Counted from the stretch's first letter, positions 26,876 to 36,102 are shown. The stretch: DNA of 64,000 nucleotides from Anaerobacillus arseniciselenatis (GCF_001865995.1 NZ_MLQQ01000042.1:124001-188000); one strand, 5' to 3'. Notes: a model not told the origin generated them from the letters alone. A program made the numbers and translations.

Positions 26876-26992
26876 GAGTGAATTTCATAATTACCTAAAA
26901 TGAGCTATATCAAACTATATGTAGTTGCGAGCGGTTTAACGCAACTACATACAGATACTTAATGGCGACAATATTGAATTATGAAATTCATT
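26876..26992. repeat. Repeat family 3 (inverted-repeat element), copy 1
   Basis: About 117 bases bounded by GTGAATTTCATAATTACC on the left and GAATTATGAAATTCATT on the right, which are inverted copies. A central perfect hairpin, TATGTAGTTGCG / CGCAACTACATA, lies inside. A second copy with the same ends and length is at 62347-62464. No coding capacity, so it resembles a MITE. It lies between fabG and acpP and does not include the acpP ribosome binding site. Confidence 0.8.
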
Positions 26993-27046
26993 AATTAAGT
27001 ATGGATTATAGATATAAATAATCTATTTTTGAGAGGGGGTGAACTC

Positions 27047-27280
27047 ATGGCAGACGTATTATCAAGAATCACAAAAATCATCGTAGACCGTCTTGGAGTT
27101 GATGAAGCTGAAGTAAAGGCTGAAGCTACCTTCAAAGAAGATTTAGGAGCGGATTCACTAGACGTAGTAGAACTAGTGATGGAACTTGAAGATGAGTTTG
27201 ATTTAGAAATTTCTGATGAAGATGCAGAAAAAATTGCTACTGTTCAAGATGTTGTTAATTACATAAACAGCCACCAGTAG
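27047..27280 (+). CDS. acpP: Acyl carrier protein
   Basis: A 77-residue acidic protein. The phosphopantetheine attachment serine is in [12 protein letters not shown]. It carries growing acyl chains for FabD, FabG and PlsX encoded upstream. The frame extends to a TTG at 27029, but GAGGGGGTGA sets the start at ATG 27047 (MADVLSRI). A separate promoter is possible because 220 bases separate it from fabG. Confidence 0.96.
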   Translation: MADVLSRITKIIVDRLGVDEAEVKAEATFKEDLGADSLDVVELVMELEDEFDLEISDEDAEKIATVQDVVNYINSHQ

Positions 27281-27292
27281 GTTAATAACATG

Positions 27293-27355
27293 TGAGGATG
27301 ATTGAACTTGGACGAGCATATTCTTATGTTCGTCCACTACAATTGATCATCCTCT
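27293..27355 (+). terminator. Long hairpin after acpP
   Basis: TGAGGATGATT pairs with GATCATCCTC and an inner hairpin GGACGAGCAT..ATGTTCGTCC lies between. Only a short T-run follows, so termination may be partial, leaving read-through to rnc. Confidence 0.65.
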
Positions 27356-27438
27356 TTAAATAGTTTTGTGAAAAAATAAGGACTTTTTCACTTGTAAGAA
27401 GTCTTTCATAATACGCATGAAAGGTTCTGGAGGTTACT

Positions 27439-28206
27439 ATGCAACAATCTTCAAGGAAAATCCGCAGAAGAACATCGAAACGTTCTGAAAAACGAATTCA
27501 GTTAACAGGAGCACAAAGATTAAAGTTTGAAAAAGTGTTGGAAAAATTTGGTGTTCAGTTTAAAAATGAACGGTTAATTATTCAAGCATTTACTCATTCA
27601 TCCTATGTGAATGAGCATCGCATTCGCCCGTTCGACGACAATGAACGGTTAGAGTTTTTAGGAGATGCAGTGTTAGAGTTAGCGGTTTCTCAATACTTGT
27701 TTAAAAAATTCGAGACAATGAGTGAAGGTGAGATGACAAAGCTAAGAGCTGCTATTGTTTGTGAACCGTCGCTTGCAAAATTTGCCATCGATTTAGCGTT
27801 TGGAGACATTGTACTTTTAGGTAAAGGTGAGGAGATGACTGGGGGAAGAGAACGCCCAGCACTTTTAGCTGACGTATTTGAATCTTTTGTTGGTGCGCTA
27901 TATTTAGACCAAGGATTAGAGGCTGTTTACCAATTTTTAAGCAAAACAATATATCCTAAAATTGATGAAGGTGCTTTTTCTCATATGATGGATTTTAAAA
28001 GCCAATTGCAAGAATTTATTCAAAGAGATGGGCTTGGAACGATTCAATATCATATTGTTCAAGAAAGAGGCCCAGCACATGCTCGGGAGTTTGTATCCGA
28101 AGTGATATTAAACGACAATAAATTAGGGTTAGGTGTTGGAAGATCTAAAAAAGAAGCTGAGCAGCAAGCTGCGCAAAAGGCTTTACAAAAACTAACAGAA
28201 AAATAA
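27439..28206 (+). CDS. rnc: Ribonuclease III
   Basis: A 255-residue double-strand-specific endoribonuclease for rRNA, mRNA and scRNA processing. Catalytic signature [14 protein letters not shown] (about residue 70), second metal site [13 protein letters not shown], and a C-terminal dsRNA-binding domain ([11 protein letters not shown] ... [14 protein letters not shown]). TGGAGG precedes the ATG. The N-terminal 25 residues are Arg/Lys-rich and longer than in E. coli, as usual in Bacillus. Confidence 0.96.
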   Translation: MQQSSRKIRRRTSKRSEKRIQLTGAQRLKFEKVLEKFGVQFKNERLIIQAFTHSSYVNEHRIRPFDDNERLEFLGDAVLELAVSQYLFKKFETMSEGEMTKLRAAIVCEPSLAKFAIDLAFGDIVLLGKGEEMTGGRERPALLADVFESFVGALYLDQGLEAVYQFLSKTIYPKIDEGAFSHMMDFKSQLQEFIQRDGLGTIQYHIVQERGPAHAREFVSEVILNDNKLGLGVGRSKKEAEQQAAQKALQKLTEK

Positions 28207-28210
28207 CCTG

Positions 28211-28310
28211 AAAAAGAGGTTGAATCAAATACTCACGATACAGAACATTTAAAACGAATTATCCTTTAAATGTTTTATGTAAGTGTGAGCTATTGTTTTA
28301 ACCTCTTTTT
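28211..28310 (+). terminator. Very long hairpin terminator after rnc
   Basis: AAAAAGAGGTT (28211-28221) pairs with AACCTCTTTTT (28300-28310). Inner arms ACTCAC / GTGTGAG and ACATTTAAA / TTTAAATGT add to a 100-base two-part hairpin. Confidence 0.75.
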
Positions 28311-28341
28311 ATATTATCCCAAGGCGCATCCGCTTTTCTTA

Positions 28342-28566
28342 TTACTTTTTACGAAGGTTTCCTAACTCTGATATAATAGCATCAATTTCACTGACGCTAA
28401 AAGATGTTTTACTCATGATCATTTCGTAAATATCTAATAGATCTTCATAGTTTTCTGTATCAAAACTTTCCGGCCTCATTGCTCCGCTATTTACTACTTG
28501 TAACTTCTCTTTAATATTTGTAATCATAAATTCAATATTTTCGCGGTTATTCTCTTTTAAATTCAT
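28342..28566 (-). CDS. UPF0435 / YfkK-like protein (DUF1128)
   Basis: A 74-residue acidic protein on the minus strand. The pattern KEKLQVVNSGAMRPESF, ENYEDLLDIYEMIMSK and ISELGNLRKK matches the UPF0435 (YfkK, DUF1128) family of Bacillaceae. Function unknown. AGAGAGGATG upstream may be its ribosome binding site. It sits alone between rnc and smc, converging on rnc. In B. subtilis yfkK is elsewhere. Its 3' end abuts a GCGCATCCGCTTTTCTT fragment that resembles the right end of repeat family 2. Confidence 0.82.
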   Translation of the reverse strand: MNLKENNRENIEFMITNIKEKLQVVNSGAMRPESFDTENYEDLLDIYEMIMSKTSFSVSEIDAIISELGNLRKK

Positions 28567-28617
28567 TAATAATACGCATCCTCTCTTAAGGTGATGAATT
28601 TATATAGCTAAGTTTTA

Positions 28618-28846
28618 TGTAAAAGTTGGGTTTGTTGCCTACCGCCTGACTTATACTTCATAGATGTTGACGGTTATCGTCATGAGCGTTTTTTATGAAA
28701 AAAGGCGGGTGCTTTTGCGAACGAACGTCTGAGATTCGTTAGAAGGTCAAGGTGAAGTGAGGGAAAGCACCCGCCTTTTCCATCTTTGGTGGTTACGTTT
28801 TTCGCCAGATGGCGGCAGGTAAGCCGACATAAAGGTTTTGTATGAA
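28618..28846. repeat. Dispersed hairpin repeat family 1, copy D with compensatory changes
   Basis: Hairpin arms AAAAGGCGGGTGCTTTT (28700-28716) and GAAAGCACCCGCCTTTT (28763-28779). Compared with copy B, three stem positions differ on the left arm and each is matched by a change in the right arm, so pairing is kept. Flanks TAGATGTTGACGGTTATCGTCATGAG upstream and TTTTGTATGAAA downstream are family features. It lies between the yfkK-like gene and smc. Confidence 0.82.
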
Positions 28847-29001
28847 ACTAGCTATATATAGTTATTGTACCACCTTAATAAAGATTTTCATAAAATTTTT
28901 AACTAATAGTGTAAACATCATCACTTTATCTAAAAAGATATGATAAAATAGACAAGTTAAAGATATTGATTAACACTATACAATTATAATGAGGTGGAAG
29001 T

Positions 29002-32000
29002 ATGTTCCTCAAAAGGTTAGATATTGTCGGGTTTAAATCCTTTGCTGAACGGACATCAATAGATTTTGTACCAGGTGTAACGGCTGTGGTCGGACCAAAT
29101 GGAAGTGGAAAAAGTAATATTTCCGATGGAATCCGTTGGGTGTTAGGGGAACAGTCAGCAAAGTCACTTCGTGGAGCAAAAATGGAAGACATTATATTTG
29201 CAGGTAGTGATACGAGAAAACCGTTGAACTTTGCTGAACTTACGTTAACTTTAAATAATGAAGATCATCATTTAGCCATTGATTACAGTGAAGTGAGTGT
29301 AACAAGGCGTGTTTATCGTTCTGGAGAAAGTGAATATTATATTAATAAACAAAGTTGTCGCTTAAAAGATATCCATGAACTATTCATGGATTCGGGATTA
29401 GGTAGGGAAGCGTACTCTATTATTGGCCAAGGGAAGATTGAAGAAATTTTAAGTAGCAAATCAGAAGAGCGACGAGTTATTTTTGAGGAAGCCGCAGGAG
29501 TTTTAAAATATAAGACAAGAAAGTTGAAGGCTGAAAGAAAGTTAGCGGAAACTCAGGAGAACTTATATCGCGTTGAAGATATAATACATGAATTAGAAGG
29601 TCAAGTTGAACCTTTAAAAATTCAAGCATCGATGGCTAAAGATTACCTAGAGAAGAAAGATGAGCTAAAGAAAGTTGAAGTAGGATTATTAGTTTACGAA
29701 ATTGAACAGTTACATAATCAGTGGCAACAGCAAAAGCAAAAAGTTGAGCAACTTTCTTATGAACAAGTAGAAATTTCTTCACAAATACAAGTCGAAGAAG
29801 TAAAGGTCGATGACTTTCGTGAAAAAATACAAGCGATTGATGAATCTATTAATGATCTTCAAGACGTACTTTTACGTACTATTGAACAACTAGAGAAAAA
29901 TGAAGGACAAAAAGAAGTTTTAAAAGAAAGAAAAAAAAATTACGACCAAACAAAAGAAGATTTAGTTGAAAAGATCAATAATTTCAAAGCGAAAAAAGTG
30001 ACTCTTGAAGAAAGTGTAAAATTAGAAAACGAAAAGCTTATACAGTATAAAGATCAGTTAAATAGTACAAGTAAACAATTAAGTGAAGAATTGAAAGTTC
30101 TTGCATCACTAGAAGAAGATATTGAAACTGACCTTGAAAGAATGAAGGCTGATTATATTGAAGTTTTAAATGAACAAGCGTCGATTCGCAATGAAATCAG
30201 GTATTTACAGGAACAATTAGAGCAAAGAAAACAAAAAAGTTTTTACTTAGACAATAACAATAGCGCTTTATTAGAACAAAGAGATAATTTGTTAAAAAAT
30301 GAAAAATTATTAAAAGAAAAAGTTCTCAAAAAACAACAATCTATAAATGAGCATGCACTGAAGTTAGGAAATACTAATAAGCAGCTGGAAAGTTTAACGG
30401 AAAAGTTTGAACAAATGGAAGTTCAACTTTTTGAGGCTGTCGGTTTTGTTCAAAAAATCCGCTCTCGTAAAGATGTGTTAGAAGAGATGCAAGCCGACTT
30501 TTCTGGCTTTTTTCAAGGGGTAAAAGAAGTACTAAAAGCAAGAGGGGAGAAATTAAAAGGGATCGAGGGAGCGATTGCCGAGCTTATTAATGTACCGAAA
30601 AATGTTGAACTTGCAATTGAAACAGCTTTAGGTGGTGCGATGCAACATGTTGTTGTCGGTACAGAAGAGAATGGTAGGCAAGCTATTCAATTTTTAAAGA
30701 ATCACCGTTTCGGGCGCGCAACATTCTTACCTTTATCGGTCATTAAAGCTAGAGATTTTTCACCATACGATCGCCAAAAACTACAAAATCACCCTGCTTT
30801 TATAGGTGTTGCTGTTGATCTTATTAATTTTGAAGAAAAGTACCGTTCGGTTATTTCTAATTTGCTAGGTCATGTCATTGTTGCTAAAGATTTAGTAGGT
30901 GCCAACGAATTAGCTAAATTACTTCATTATAAAAATCGTATTGTAACTGTTGAAGGTGATGTCGTTAATCCTGGTGGTTCAATGAGTGGTGGGAGTATAA
31001 AACAAAAAGGCAGCCAGCTTTTAGGACGCCAACGTGAACTGGATGAGTTAATAACTAAACTTGCGCAAGTAGAAAAGCAAACAGAATTGATGGAAAATAA
31101 AGTTAATGAACTAAGAGTAGAGAGGCAAACGAAAGAAGTTTTATTAGAGAGCTTACGAAAAGAAGGAGAACAGCTCCGAACTGAAGAGCACGAATTGAAA
31201 GCAAATCTCCGTGAATATGAAATTGAAGTTAATAATTTAAATGAACGCTTGTCTTTATACGATAAAGAGAAAGCTAATTTTGATCATGAAGTTATTGAAA
31301 TAGAAAAGAAAATAGCTTTACTTAACGAAAATTTAGTTAAAACAGAACAGTTAAAAGAACAGTTAGATCATCAAGTGAAAACATTGACTGAAAAAAAGAA
31401 AACACAACAAACATCAAAACAATCACTAAATGAATTTATTACCGAGCTAAAGGTTAAAGTAGCAAAAGAAGAAGAACAGTATCGAAATCAAAAAGAGCGG
31501 GTAATTACGTTAGAAAAAGAGCAATCAATGTTAGAGCGCGAGTTAAAGGAAACTGAGGAGGGATATTGGCTTTTAGAGAGAGAAATGAATAATAACACAA
31601 ATGGAGAAGAATCTCTTGATGAAATGATAGAAAAGAAACGTTACGAAAAAGACCTTACTTTCAAGTTTATCCAAGAACGACGGCAAGAAAGAATCGACAT
31701 ACAAAATGCTCACGACGACTTAGAAAGAGAGCTAAAGGAAAAGAAGCGCAACCAAAAACAGCTAGCTGATTATCTCCATACAGAAGAAGTGAGGGTTACC
31801 CGTTTGGATGTTGAACTTGAAAACCGTCTAAAGAAGCTATCAACTGACTATGAAATTAGTTTTGAAGCAGCTAAAGCAAAATACCCTTTACCGGATGATG
31901 CTAAGGCTTCAAAAGAAAGAGTAAAGCTCATTAAACTAGCGATTGATGAGTTAGGGACAGTTAACTTAGGTGCAATAGATGAATATACACGCGTGTCAGA

Positions 32001-32568
32001 GCGTTTTTCATTTTTAACAGAACAAAAGGGAGATTTACAAGAAGCAAAAGAAACACTATTCCAAGTGATTAAAGAAATGGATCTAGAAATGTCAACTCGC
32101 TTTGAAGCAACGTTTTTACAGATAAAAAGTCAGTTTCAAAATGTGTTTAAAGAGCTTTTCGGTGGAGGGCAAGCTGACCTTCAACTTAATCATCCAGACA
32201 ACATTTTGGAAACCGGTGTCGATATCGTAGCTCAACCCCCAGGGAAAAAACTTCAACATTTAGCATTGTTATCAGGAGGCGAGCGAGCATTAACCGCCAT
32301 TGCACTTCTTTTTGCCATATTAAAGGTTCGCCCGGTTCCGTTTTGTGTGTTAGATGAAGTGGAAGCAGCATTAGATGAAGCAAATGTAAGTAGATTTGCC
32401 AATTATTTAAAAGATTTCAGTAAAGAAACTCAATTCATCGTTGTTACACACCGGAAAGGAACGATGGAAGAGGCGGATGTTTTATACGGCGTGACGATGC
32501 AAGAATCTGGTGTGTCAAAGTTAGTATCAGTCAGGTTAGAAGAAACGAGTGAATTGATTACTACTTAG
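29002..32568 (+). CDS. smc: Chromosome partition protein Smc
   Basis: An 1188-residue SMC ATPase that with ScpA and ScpB condenses and separates chromosomes. Walker A in GPNGSGKSNISDGIRW (about residue 32), long coiled coil, hinge about residues 520-660 (AIAELINVPKNVELAIETA ... NPGGSMSGGS), second coiled coil, then ABC signature LLSGGERALTAIALLFAI (about 1090) and Walker B PFCVLDEVEAALDEANV. Start ATG follows GAGGTGG. ftsY follows after 112 bases. Confidence 0.97.
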   Translation: MFLKRLDIVGFKSFAERTSIDFVPGVTAVVGPNGSGKSNISDGIRWVLGEQSAKSLRGAKMEDIIFAGSDTRKPLNFAELTLTLNNEDHHLAIDYSEVSVTRRVYRSGESEYYINKQSCRLKDIHELFMDSGLGREAYSIIGQGKIEEILSSKSEERRVIFEEAAGVLKYKTRKLKAERKLAETQENLYRVEDIIHELEGQVEPLKIQASMAKDYLEKKDELKKVEVGLLVYEIEQLHNQWQQQKQKVEQLSYEQVEISSQIQVEEVKVDDFREKIQAIDESINDLQDVLLRTIEQLEKNEGQKEVLKERKKNYDQTKEDLVEKINNFKAKKVTLEESVKLENEKLIQYKDQLNSTSKQLSEELKVLASLEEDIETDLERMKADYIEVLNEQASIRNEIRYLQEQLEQRKQKSFYLDNNNSALLEQRDNLLKNEKLLKEKVLKKQQSINEHALKLGNTNKQLESLTEKFEQMEVQLFEAVGFVQKIRSRKDVLEEMQADFSGFFQGVKEVLKARGEKLKGIEGAIAELINVPKNVELAIETALGGAMQHVVVGTEENGRQAIQFLKNHRFGRATFLPLSVIKARDFSPYDRQKLQNHPAFIGVAVDLINFEEKYRSVISNLLGHVIVAKDLVGANELAKLLHYKNRIVTVEGDVVNPGGSMSGGSIKQKGSQLLGRQRELDELITKLAQVEKQTELMENKVNELRVERQTKEVLLESLRKEGEQLRTEEHELKANLREYEIEVNNLNERLSLYDKEKANFDHEVIEIEKKIALLNENLVKTEQLKEQLDHQVKTLTEKKKTQQTSKQSLNEFITELKVKVAKEEEQYRNQKERVITLEKEQSMLERELKETEEGYWLLEREMNNNTNGEESLDEMIEKKRYEKDLTFKFIQERRQERIDIQNAHDDLERELKEKKRNQKQLADYLHTEEVRVTRLDVELENRLKKLSTDYEISFEAAKAKYPLPDDAKASKERVKLIKLAIDELGTVNLGAIDEYTRVSERFSFLTEQKGDLQEAKETLFQVIKEMDLEMSTRFEATFLQIKSQFQNVFKELFGGGQADLQLNHPDNILETGVDIVAQPPGKKLQHLALLSGGERALTAIALLFAILKVRPVPFCVLDEVEAALDEANVSRFANYLKDFSKETQFIVVTHRKGTMEEADVLYGVTMQESGVSKLVSVRLEETSELITT

Positions 32569-32569
32569 T

Positions 32570-32668
32570 TTTGAGATAAGAGAGTTTTGAGTGAAGAGTG
32601 TTGAGTGATGAGTTGGTGAAAACCAAACCTCGAAGCGAAGCTTTCAAAACTCAAAACTTTAATACTTA
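32570..32668. repeat. ACTCAAAA-type filler between smc and ftsY
   Basis: TTAGTTTTGAG and GAGAGTTTTGAGTG on the left are inverted as TTTCAAAACTCAAAACT on the right, around GATGAGTTGGTGAAAACC. Similar tracts occur at 20486-20528 and 52551-52612. Confidence 0.5.
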
Positions 32669-32680
32669 GGAGGAATTAAA

Positions 32681-33670
32681 ATGAGTTTTTTCAAAAAGCT
32701 TAAAGAAAAAATCACACAGCAAACAGATACAGTAACAGAGAAGTTTAAAGACGGTTTAACGAAAACGAGAGACTCTTTTGTAGGTGCAATGAATGATCTC
32801 GTAAAAAATTATCGTAGTGTAGATGAAGAATTTTTTGAAGAGTTAGAAGAGCTTTTAATAAGTGCAGACGTTGGTGTAGTTACAGTGATGGAGCTTATTG
32901 ACGAATTGAAAGATGTTGCTAGAACACGTAATATCAAAAGTTCTGAAGAACTCCAACCTGTTATTTCTGAAAAACTTGCTGAGTTATTACAAAAGTCAGA
33001 AGAAGATACGAGAGTAAACATTCAAGAAAATGGAATGACTGTTATTTTGTTTGTCGGAGTTAACGGAGTAGGAAAAACGACGACGATAGGAAAGCTAGCA
33101 AATAAATATAAACAAGAAGGAAAGTCTGTTCTCCTTGCTGCTGGTGACACTTTCCGAGCTGGAGCTATCGAGCAACTTGAAGTTTGGGGAGAGCGCGTCG
33201 GTGTAGATGTCATTAAGCAACAATCAGGCTCAGATCCGGCCGCGGTAATGTTTGATGCTGTTCAAGCCGCTAAGTCGCGCGGTGTAGATGTTCTTTTATG
33301 TGATACTGCCGGTCGCCTGCAAAACAAAGTGAACTTAATGAATGAACTTGAAAAAGTAAAGCGAGTAATTGAGCGAGAAGTTCCTGGCGCTCCTCATGAA
33401 GTTTTACTCGTTTTAGACGCAACTACTGGGCAAAATGCGATGAATCAGGCGAAAACATTCGGCAAAGCGACCGATGTATCAGGAATTGTTTTAACAAAGC
33501 TCGATGGAACAGCAAAAGGTGGAATTGTTTTAGCCATTCGCCATGAGTTAGATATCCCAGTAAAATTCGTCGGTTTAGGAGAAAAAGTCGACGATCTCCA
33601 AGAATTTGAAGCAGAACAGTTTGTTTACGGCTTGTTTTCTGAAGTGTTAGAAGAAGCGGAGACGGAGTAA
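32681..33670 (+). CDS. ftsY: Signal recognition particle receptor FtsY
   Basis: A 329-residue SRP-type GTPase that docks SRP-ribosome complexes at the membrane. N domain about 20-100, then G1 GVNGVGKTTTIGKLA, G2-region DTFRAGAIEQL, G3 DTAGRLQNK, G4 TKLDGTAKGG. The acidic N-terminal A domain of E. coli FtsY is missing, as in Bacillus. AGGAGG precedes the ATG. Confidence 0.97.
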   Translation: MSFFKKLKEKITQQTDTVTEKFKDGLTKTRDSFVGAMNDLVKNYRSVDEEFFEELEELLISADVGVVTVMELIDELKDVARTRNIKSSEELQPVISEKLAELLQKSEEDTRVNIQENGMTVILFVGVNGVGKTTTIGKLANKYKQEGKSVLLAAGDTFRAGAIEQLEVWGERVGVDVIKQQSGSDPAAVMFDAVQAAKSRGVDVLLCDTAGRLQNKVNLMNELEKVKRVIEREVPGAPHEVLLVLDATTGQNAMNQAKTFGKATDVSGIVLTKLDGTAKGGIVLAIRHELDIPVKFVGLGEKVDDLQEFEAEQFVYGLFSEVLEEAETE

Positions 33671-33776
33671 TTTAAATGTAAAATTTACAATTTACAATTT
33701 AAAATTGGCTGTAGGTTATGCTACAAAGCGTTACTTTCACTAATTTTGAATTTTGAATTGTAAATTCAAATACTTT
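33671..33776. repeat. AT-rich filler after ftsY
   Basis: Tracts such as AATTTACAATTTACAATTT and TTTTGAATTTTGAATTG flank GCTACAAAGCGTTACTTTCACTAATTTT. Shares the core GTTACTTTCANTAATT with the priA-fmt interval. Confidence 0.5.
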
Positions 33777-33793
33777 TCAAGATGTCTGGTTGC

Positions 33794-33890
33794 GGTGGCT
33801 AGGTCCTCGAAAACTTCACCTCCCCCCAAAAGGCAAAAAGCGCCTTGTGGGGTGAAGGCTCCAGTTTTTGTCGGACCTGAGCAAGCCACC
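33794..33890 (+). other. Solitary 97-base stable hairpin upstream of ylxM-ffh
   Basis: Nested paired segments: GGTGGCT / AGCCACC (33794-33800, 33884-33890), AGGTCC / GGACCT, AAAACT / AGTTTT (33810-33815, 33863-33868), TTCACC / GGTGAA, CCCC / GGGG, and AAGGC / GCCTT around a short A-rich loop. It is much more GC-rich than its surroundings. It has no T-run and no detectable reading frame. It could be a structured RNA, a palindromic repeat copy or an mRNA-processing site. A promoter for ylxM lies just downstream, so it is not in the ylxM leader. Confidence 0.7.
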
Positions 33891-33920
33891 TTCACTTTTC
33901 GTATCTGTTAAGAAAAAAAC

Positions 33921-33949
33921 TTGACACTAATTTCACTGTCGTGTATTAT
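33921..33949 (+). promoter_or_regulatory. Sigma-A promoter of ylxM-ffh
   Basis: Perfect TTGACA at 33921-33926, 17-base spacer, TATTAT at 33944-33949. The ylxM start is 42 bases further on. Confidence 0.88.
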
Positions 33950-33991
33950 GAATACTTGTAAAGGGATTTCACTTAACAGGGGGTTGTTTTC

Positions 33992-34321
33992 GTGTTAGAA
34001 AAAACGCTGAGAATGAATTATCTTTTTGATTTTTATCAAAGCTTACTAACTACGAAGCAACGAAAATACATGGAATTGTATTACCTTGACGATTGGTCGT
34101 TAGGTGAAATTGCTGAAGAATTTGAAGTTAGTCGTCAAGCCGTTTATGATAATATTAAGAGAACTGAAAATATGCTGGAGGAATACGAAAAGAAATTAAA
34201 CCTTTTCTCTAAATTCCAAGAGCGTACGAAGCTTATTGAAAATTTGAAAACGGCGATAGAGAAAGACGTACCGAATAAAGATATATTATTGATCGTCGAT
34301 TCTCTTGAGAGGTTAGACTAG
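33992..34321 (+). CDS. ylxM: YlxM family DNA-binding / SRP-associated protein
   Basis: A 109-residue UPF0122 protein with a sigma-70 region 4-like helix-turn-helix ([23 protein letters not shown], about 38-60). In streptococci YlxM binds the SRP and modulates Ffh/FtsY GTPase activity; in Bacillus it is always before ffh. The start is GTG at 33992, 8 bases after AGGGGG. Thirteen bases separate it from ffh. Confidence 0.94.
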   Translation: MLEKTLRMNYLFDFYQSLLTTKQRKYMELYYLDDWSLGEIAEEFEVSRQAVYDNIKRTENMLEEYEKKLNLFSKFQERTKLIENLKTAIEKDVPNKDILLIVDSLERLD

Positions 34322-34333
34322 GAGGCGACAAAT

Positions 34334-35680
34334 ATGGCATTTGAAGGTTTAGCTGATCGCTTACAAAGTACTTTAAGTAAAATTAAAGGAAAAGGTAAGG
34401 TAACTGAAGCAGATGTAAAAACGATGATGCGCGAAGTTCGATTAGCATTACTAGAAGCAGATGTTAATTTTAAAGTTGTAAAAGATTTTATTGCAAATGT
34501 TAAAGAGAGAGCAGTAGGGCAAGAAGTGTTAAAAAGCCTTACGCCGGGCCAACAAGTCATTAAAGTGGTTAATGAAGAGCTTACTAAACTAATGGGGGGA
34601 GAGCAAAGCAAAATTGCTGTTGCTAAAAAACCACCAACAGTTGTAATGATGGTAGGACTTCAAGGTGCTGGTAAAACAACGACTACTGGAAAGTTAGCGA
34701 ATCATTTGCGAAAAAGCTATAATCGTAAACCGTTACTTGTAGCTGCTGATATTTATCGTCCAGCGGCGATTAAACAGCTCGAAACGTTAGGAACTCAACT
34801 GGACATGCCTGTATTCTCATTAGGCGATCAAGTAAGTCCGGTAGAAATTGCTAAACAAGCGATAGAAAAAGCAAAAGAAGAGCATCACGACTATGTATTA
34901 ATTGATACTGCAGGTCGACTGCATATTGATGAATCATTGATGGGAGAATTGCAACAAGTTAAAGATGCTGTAAACCCAGATGAAATTTTACTTGTCGTTG
35001 ATGCGATGACAGGTCAAGATGCGGTTAATGTAGCAGAAAGCTTTAATGAGCAACTAGATATCACTGGGGTAGTTTTAACGAAGTTAGATGGTGACACTCG
35101 TGGTGGTGCGGCTCTTTCGGTAAAAGCGGTAACGAATACTCCTGTAAAGTTTGCTGGGATGGGCGAGAAATTAGACGCCTTAGAACCGTTTCACCCTGAT
35201 CGAATGGCATCTAGAATTTTAGGGATGGGCGACGTATTAACGCTAATTGAAAAAGCACAAACAACCGTCGATGAAGAAAAAGCACGTGAGCTTGAAAAGA
35301 AAATGCGAACGGCTGACATTACTTTTGATGACTTCCTAGACCAGTTATCACAAGTTCGTAACATGGGTCCTCTAGATGAGTTACTAGGGATGATGCCTGG
35401 CGCGAACAAAATGAAGGGATTAAAAAATGTCCAAGTTGATGAAAAGCAAATAGGGCATATTGAAGCGATTGTTAGATCGATGACAAAAGCCGAAAAAGAA
35501 AATCCATCGATTTTAAATGCAAGTCGTAGGAAAAGAATTGCGAAAGGTAGTGGAACTTCGATTCAAGAAGTTAATCGACTTATTAAGCAGTTTGATGAGA
35601 TGAAGAAAATGATGAAGCAAATGTCAGGTATGACAGCTAAAGGAAAGAAAAAAGGGAAATTAAAATTTCCGTTTATGTAA
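34334..35680 (+). CDS. ffh: Signal recognition particle protein Ffh
   Basis: A 448-residue SRP GTPase. N domain, then G1 GLQGAGKTTTTGKLA, DTAGRLHID, TKLDGDTRGG, followed by a Met-rich M domain (about 300-430) that binds scRNA and signal peptides (MGPLDELLGMMPGANKMK, KKMMKQMSGM). C-terminal basic KGKKKGKLKFPFM. AGGAGG precedes the ATG. Normal length. Confidence 0.97.
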   Translation: MAFEGLADRLQSTLSKIKGKGKVTEADVKTMMREVRLALLEADVNFKVVKDFIANVKERAVGQEVLKSLTPGQQVIKVVNEELTKLMGGEQSKIAVAKKPPTVVMMVGLQGAGKTTTTGKLANHLRKSYNRKPLLVAADIYRPAAIKQLETLGTQLDMPVFSLGDQVSPVEIAKQAIEKAKEEHHDYVLIDTAGRLHIDESLMGELQQVKDAVNPDEILLVVDAMTGQDAVNVAESFNEQLDITGVVLTKLDGDTRGGAALSVKAVTNTPVKFAGMGEKLDALEPFHPDRMASRILGMGDVLTLIEKAQTTVDEEKARELEKKMRTADITFDDFLDQLSQVRNMGPLDELLGMMPGANKMKGLKNVQVDEKQIGHIEAIVRSMTKAEKENPSILNASRRKRIAKGSGTSIQEVNRLIKQFDEMKKMMKQMSGMTAKGKKKGKLKFPFM

Positions 35681-35699
35681 AGTTTTTTTACTTTACTAG

Positions 35700-35728
35700 T
35701 TTTCAACTAGTGAGTTTTATGATATTAT
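35700..35728 (+). promoter_or_regulatory. Likely sigma-A promoter of rpsP
   Basis: TTTTCA at 35700-35705 and TATTAT at 35723-35728, 17-base spacer. A small hairpin ACTAGT / ACTAGT (35695-35711) overlaps the -35 region. Confidence 0.5.
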
Positions 35729-35766
35729 ACCTAATTGTGTGAATTAAATTTGGAGGTGAAACACAA

Positions 35767-36039
35767 ATGGCAGTAAAAATTCGTCTAAAACGTATGGGTT
35801 CAAATAAAGCACCTTTTTATCGTGTAGTAGTTGCTAACTCACGTTCACCACGTGATGGTCGTTTTATCGAGGAGATTGGCACATACAATCCACTAGTTAA
35901 CCCTGTAGAATTTAAGGTTAACGAAGAAAAAGCTTTAAAATGGATGCTTGAAGGCGCTAAGCCTTCTGACACAGTACGTAACCTTTTCTCAAACGTTGGT
36001 TTAATGGAAAAGTTACACAATGCAAAAAATGAAAAGTAA
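35767..36039 (+). CDS. rpsP: 30S ribosomal protein S16
   Basis: A 90-residue protein starting [42 protein letters not shown] in pattern; all family landmarks (KRMGxxxxPxYRIVVAD, RDGRxIExxGxYNP) are there. TGGAGGTGA is at good distance. First gene of the rpsP-khpA-...-trmD-rplS cluster typical of Firmicutes. Confidence 0.97.
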   Translation: MAVKIRLKRMGSNKAPFYRVVVANSRSPRDGRFIEEIGTYNPLVNPVEFKVNEEKALKWMLEGAKPSDTVRNLFSNVGLMEKLHNAKNEK

Positions 36040-36102
36040 TTAATACTTTTCAGCAAAAAGAAACGTAGGCTTCTTACTAATTTCGTAAGGGGAATGATAA
36101 AA

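Noticed and set aside
33794-33890. Idea that the hairpin is the SRP RNA (scRNA), given the ylxM-ffh-ftsY setting
   Set aside because: It lacks the conserved apical GGAA/GNAR-type tetraloop and asymmetric internal loop, and the Bacillus scRNA gene normally lies elsewhere.
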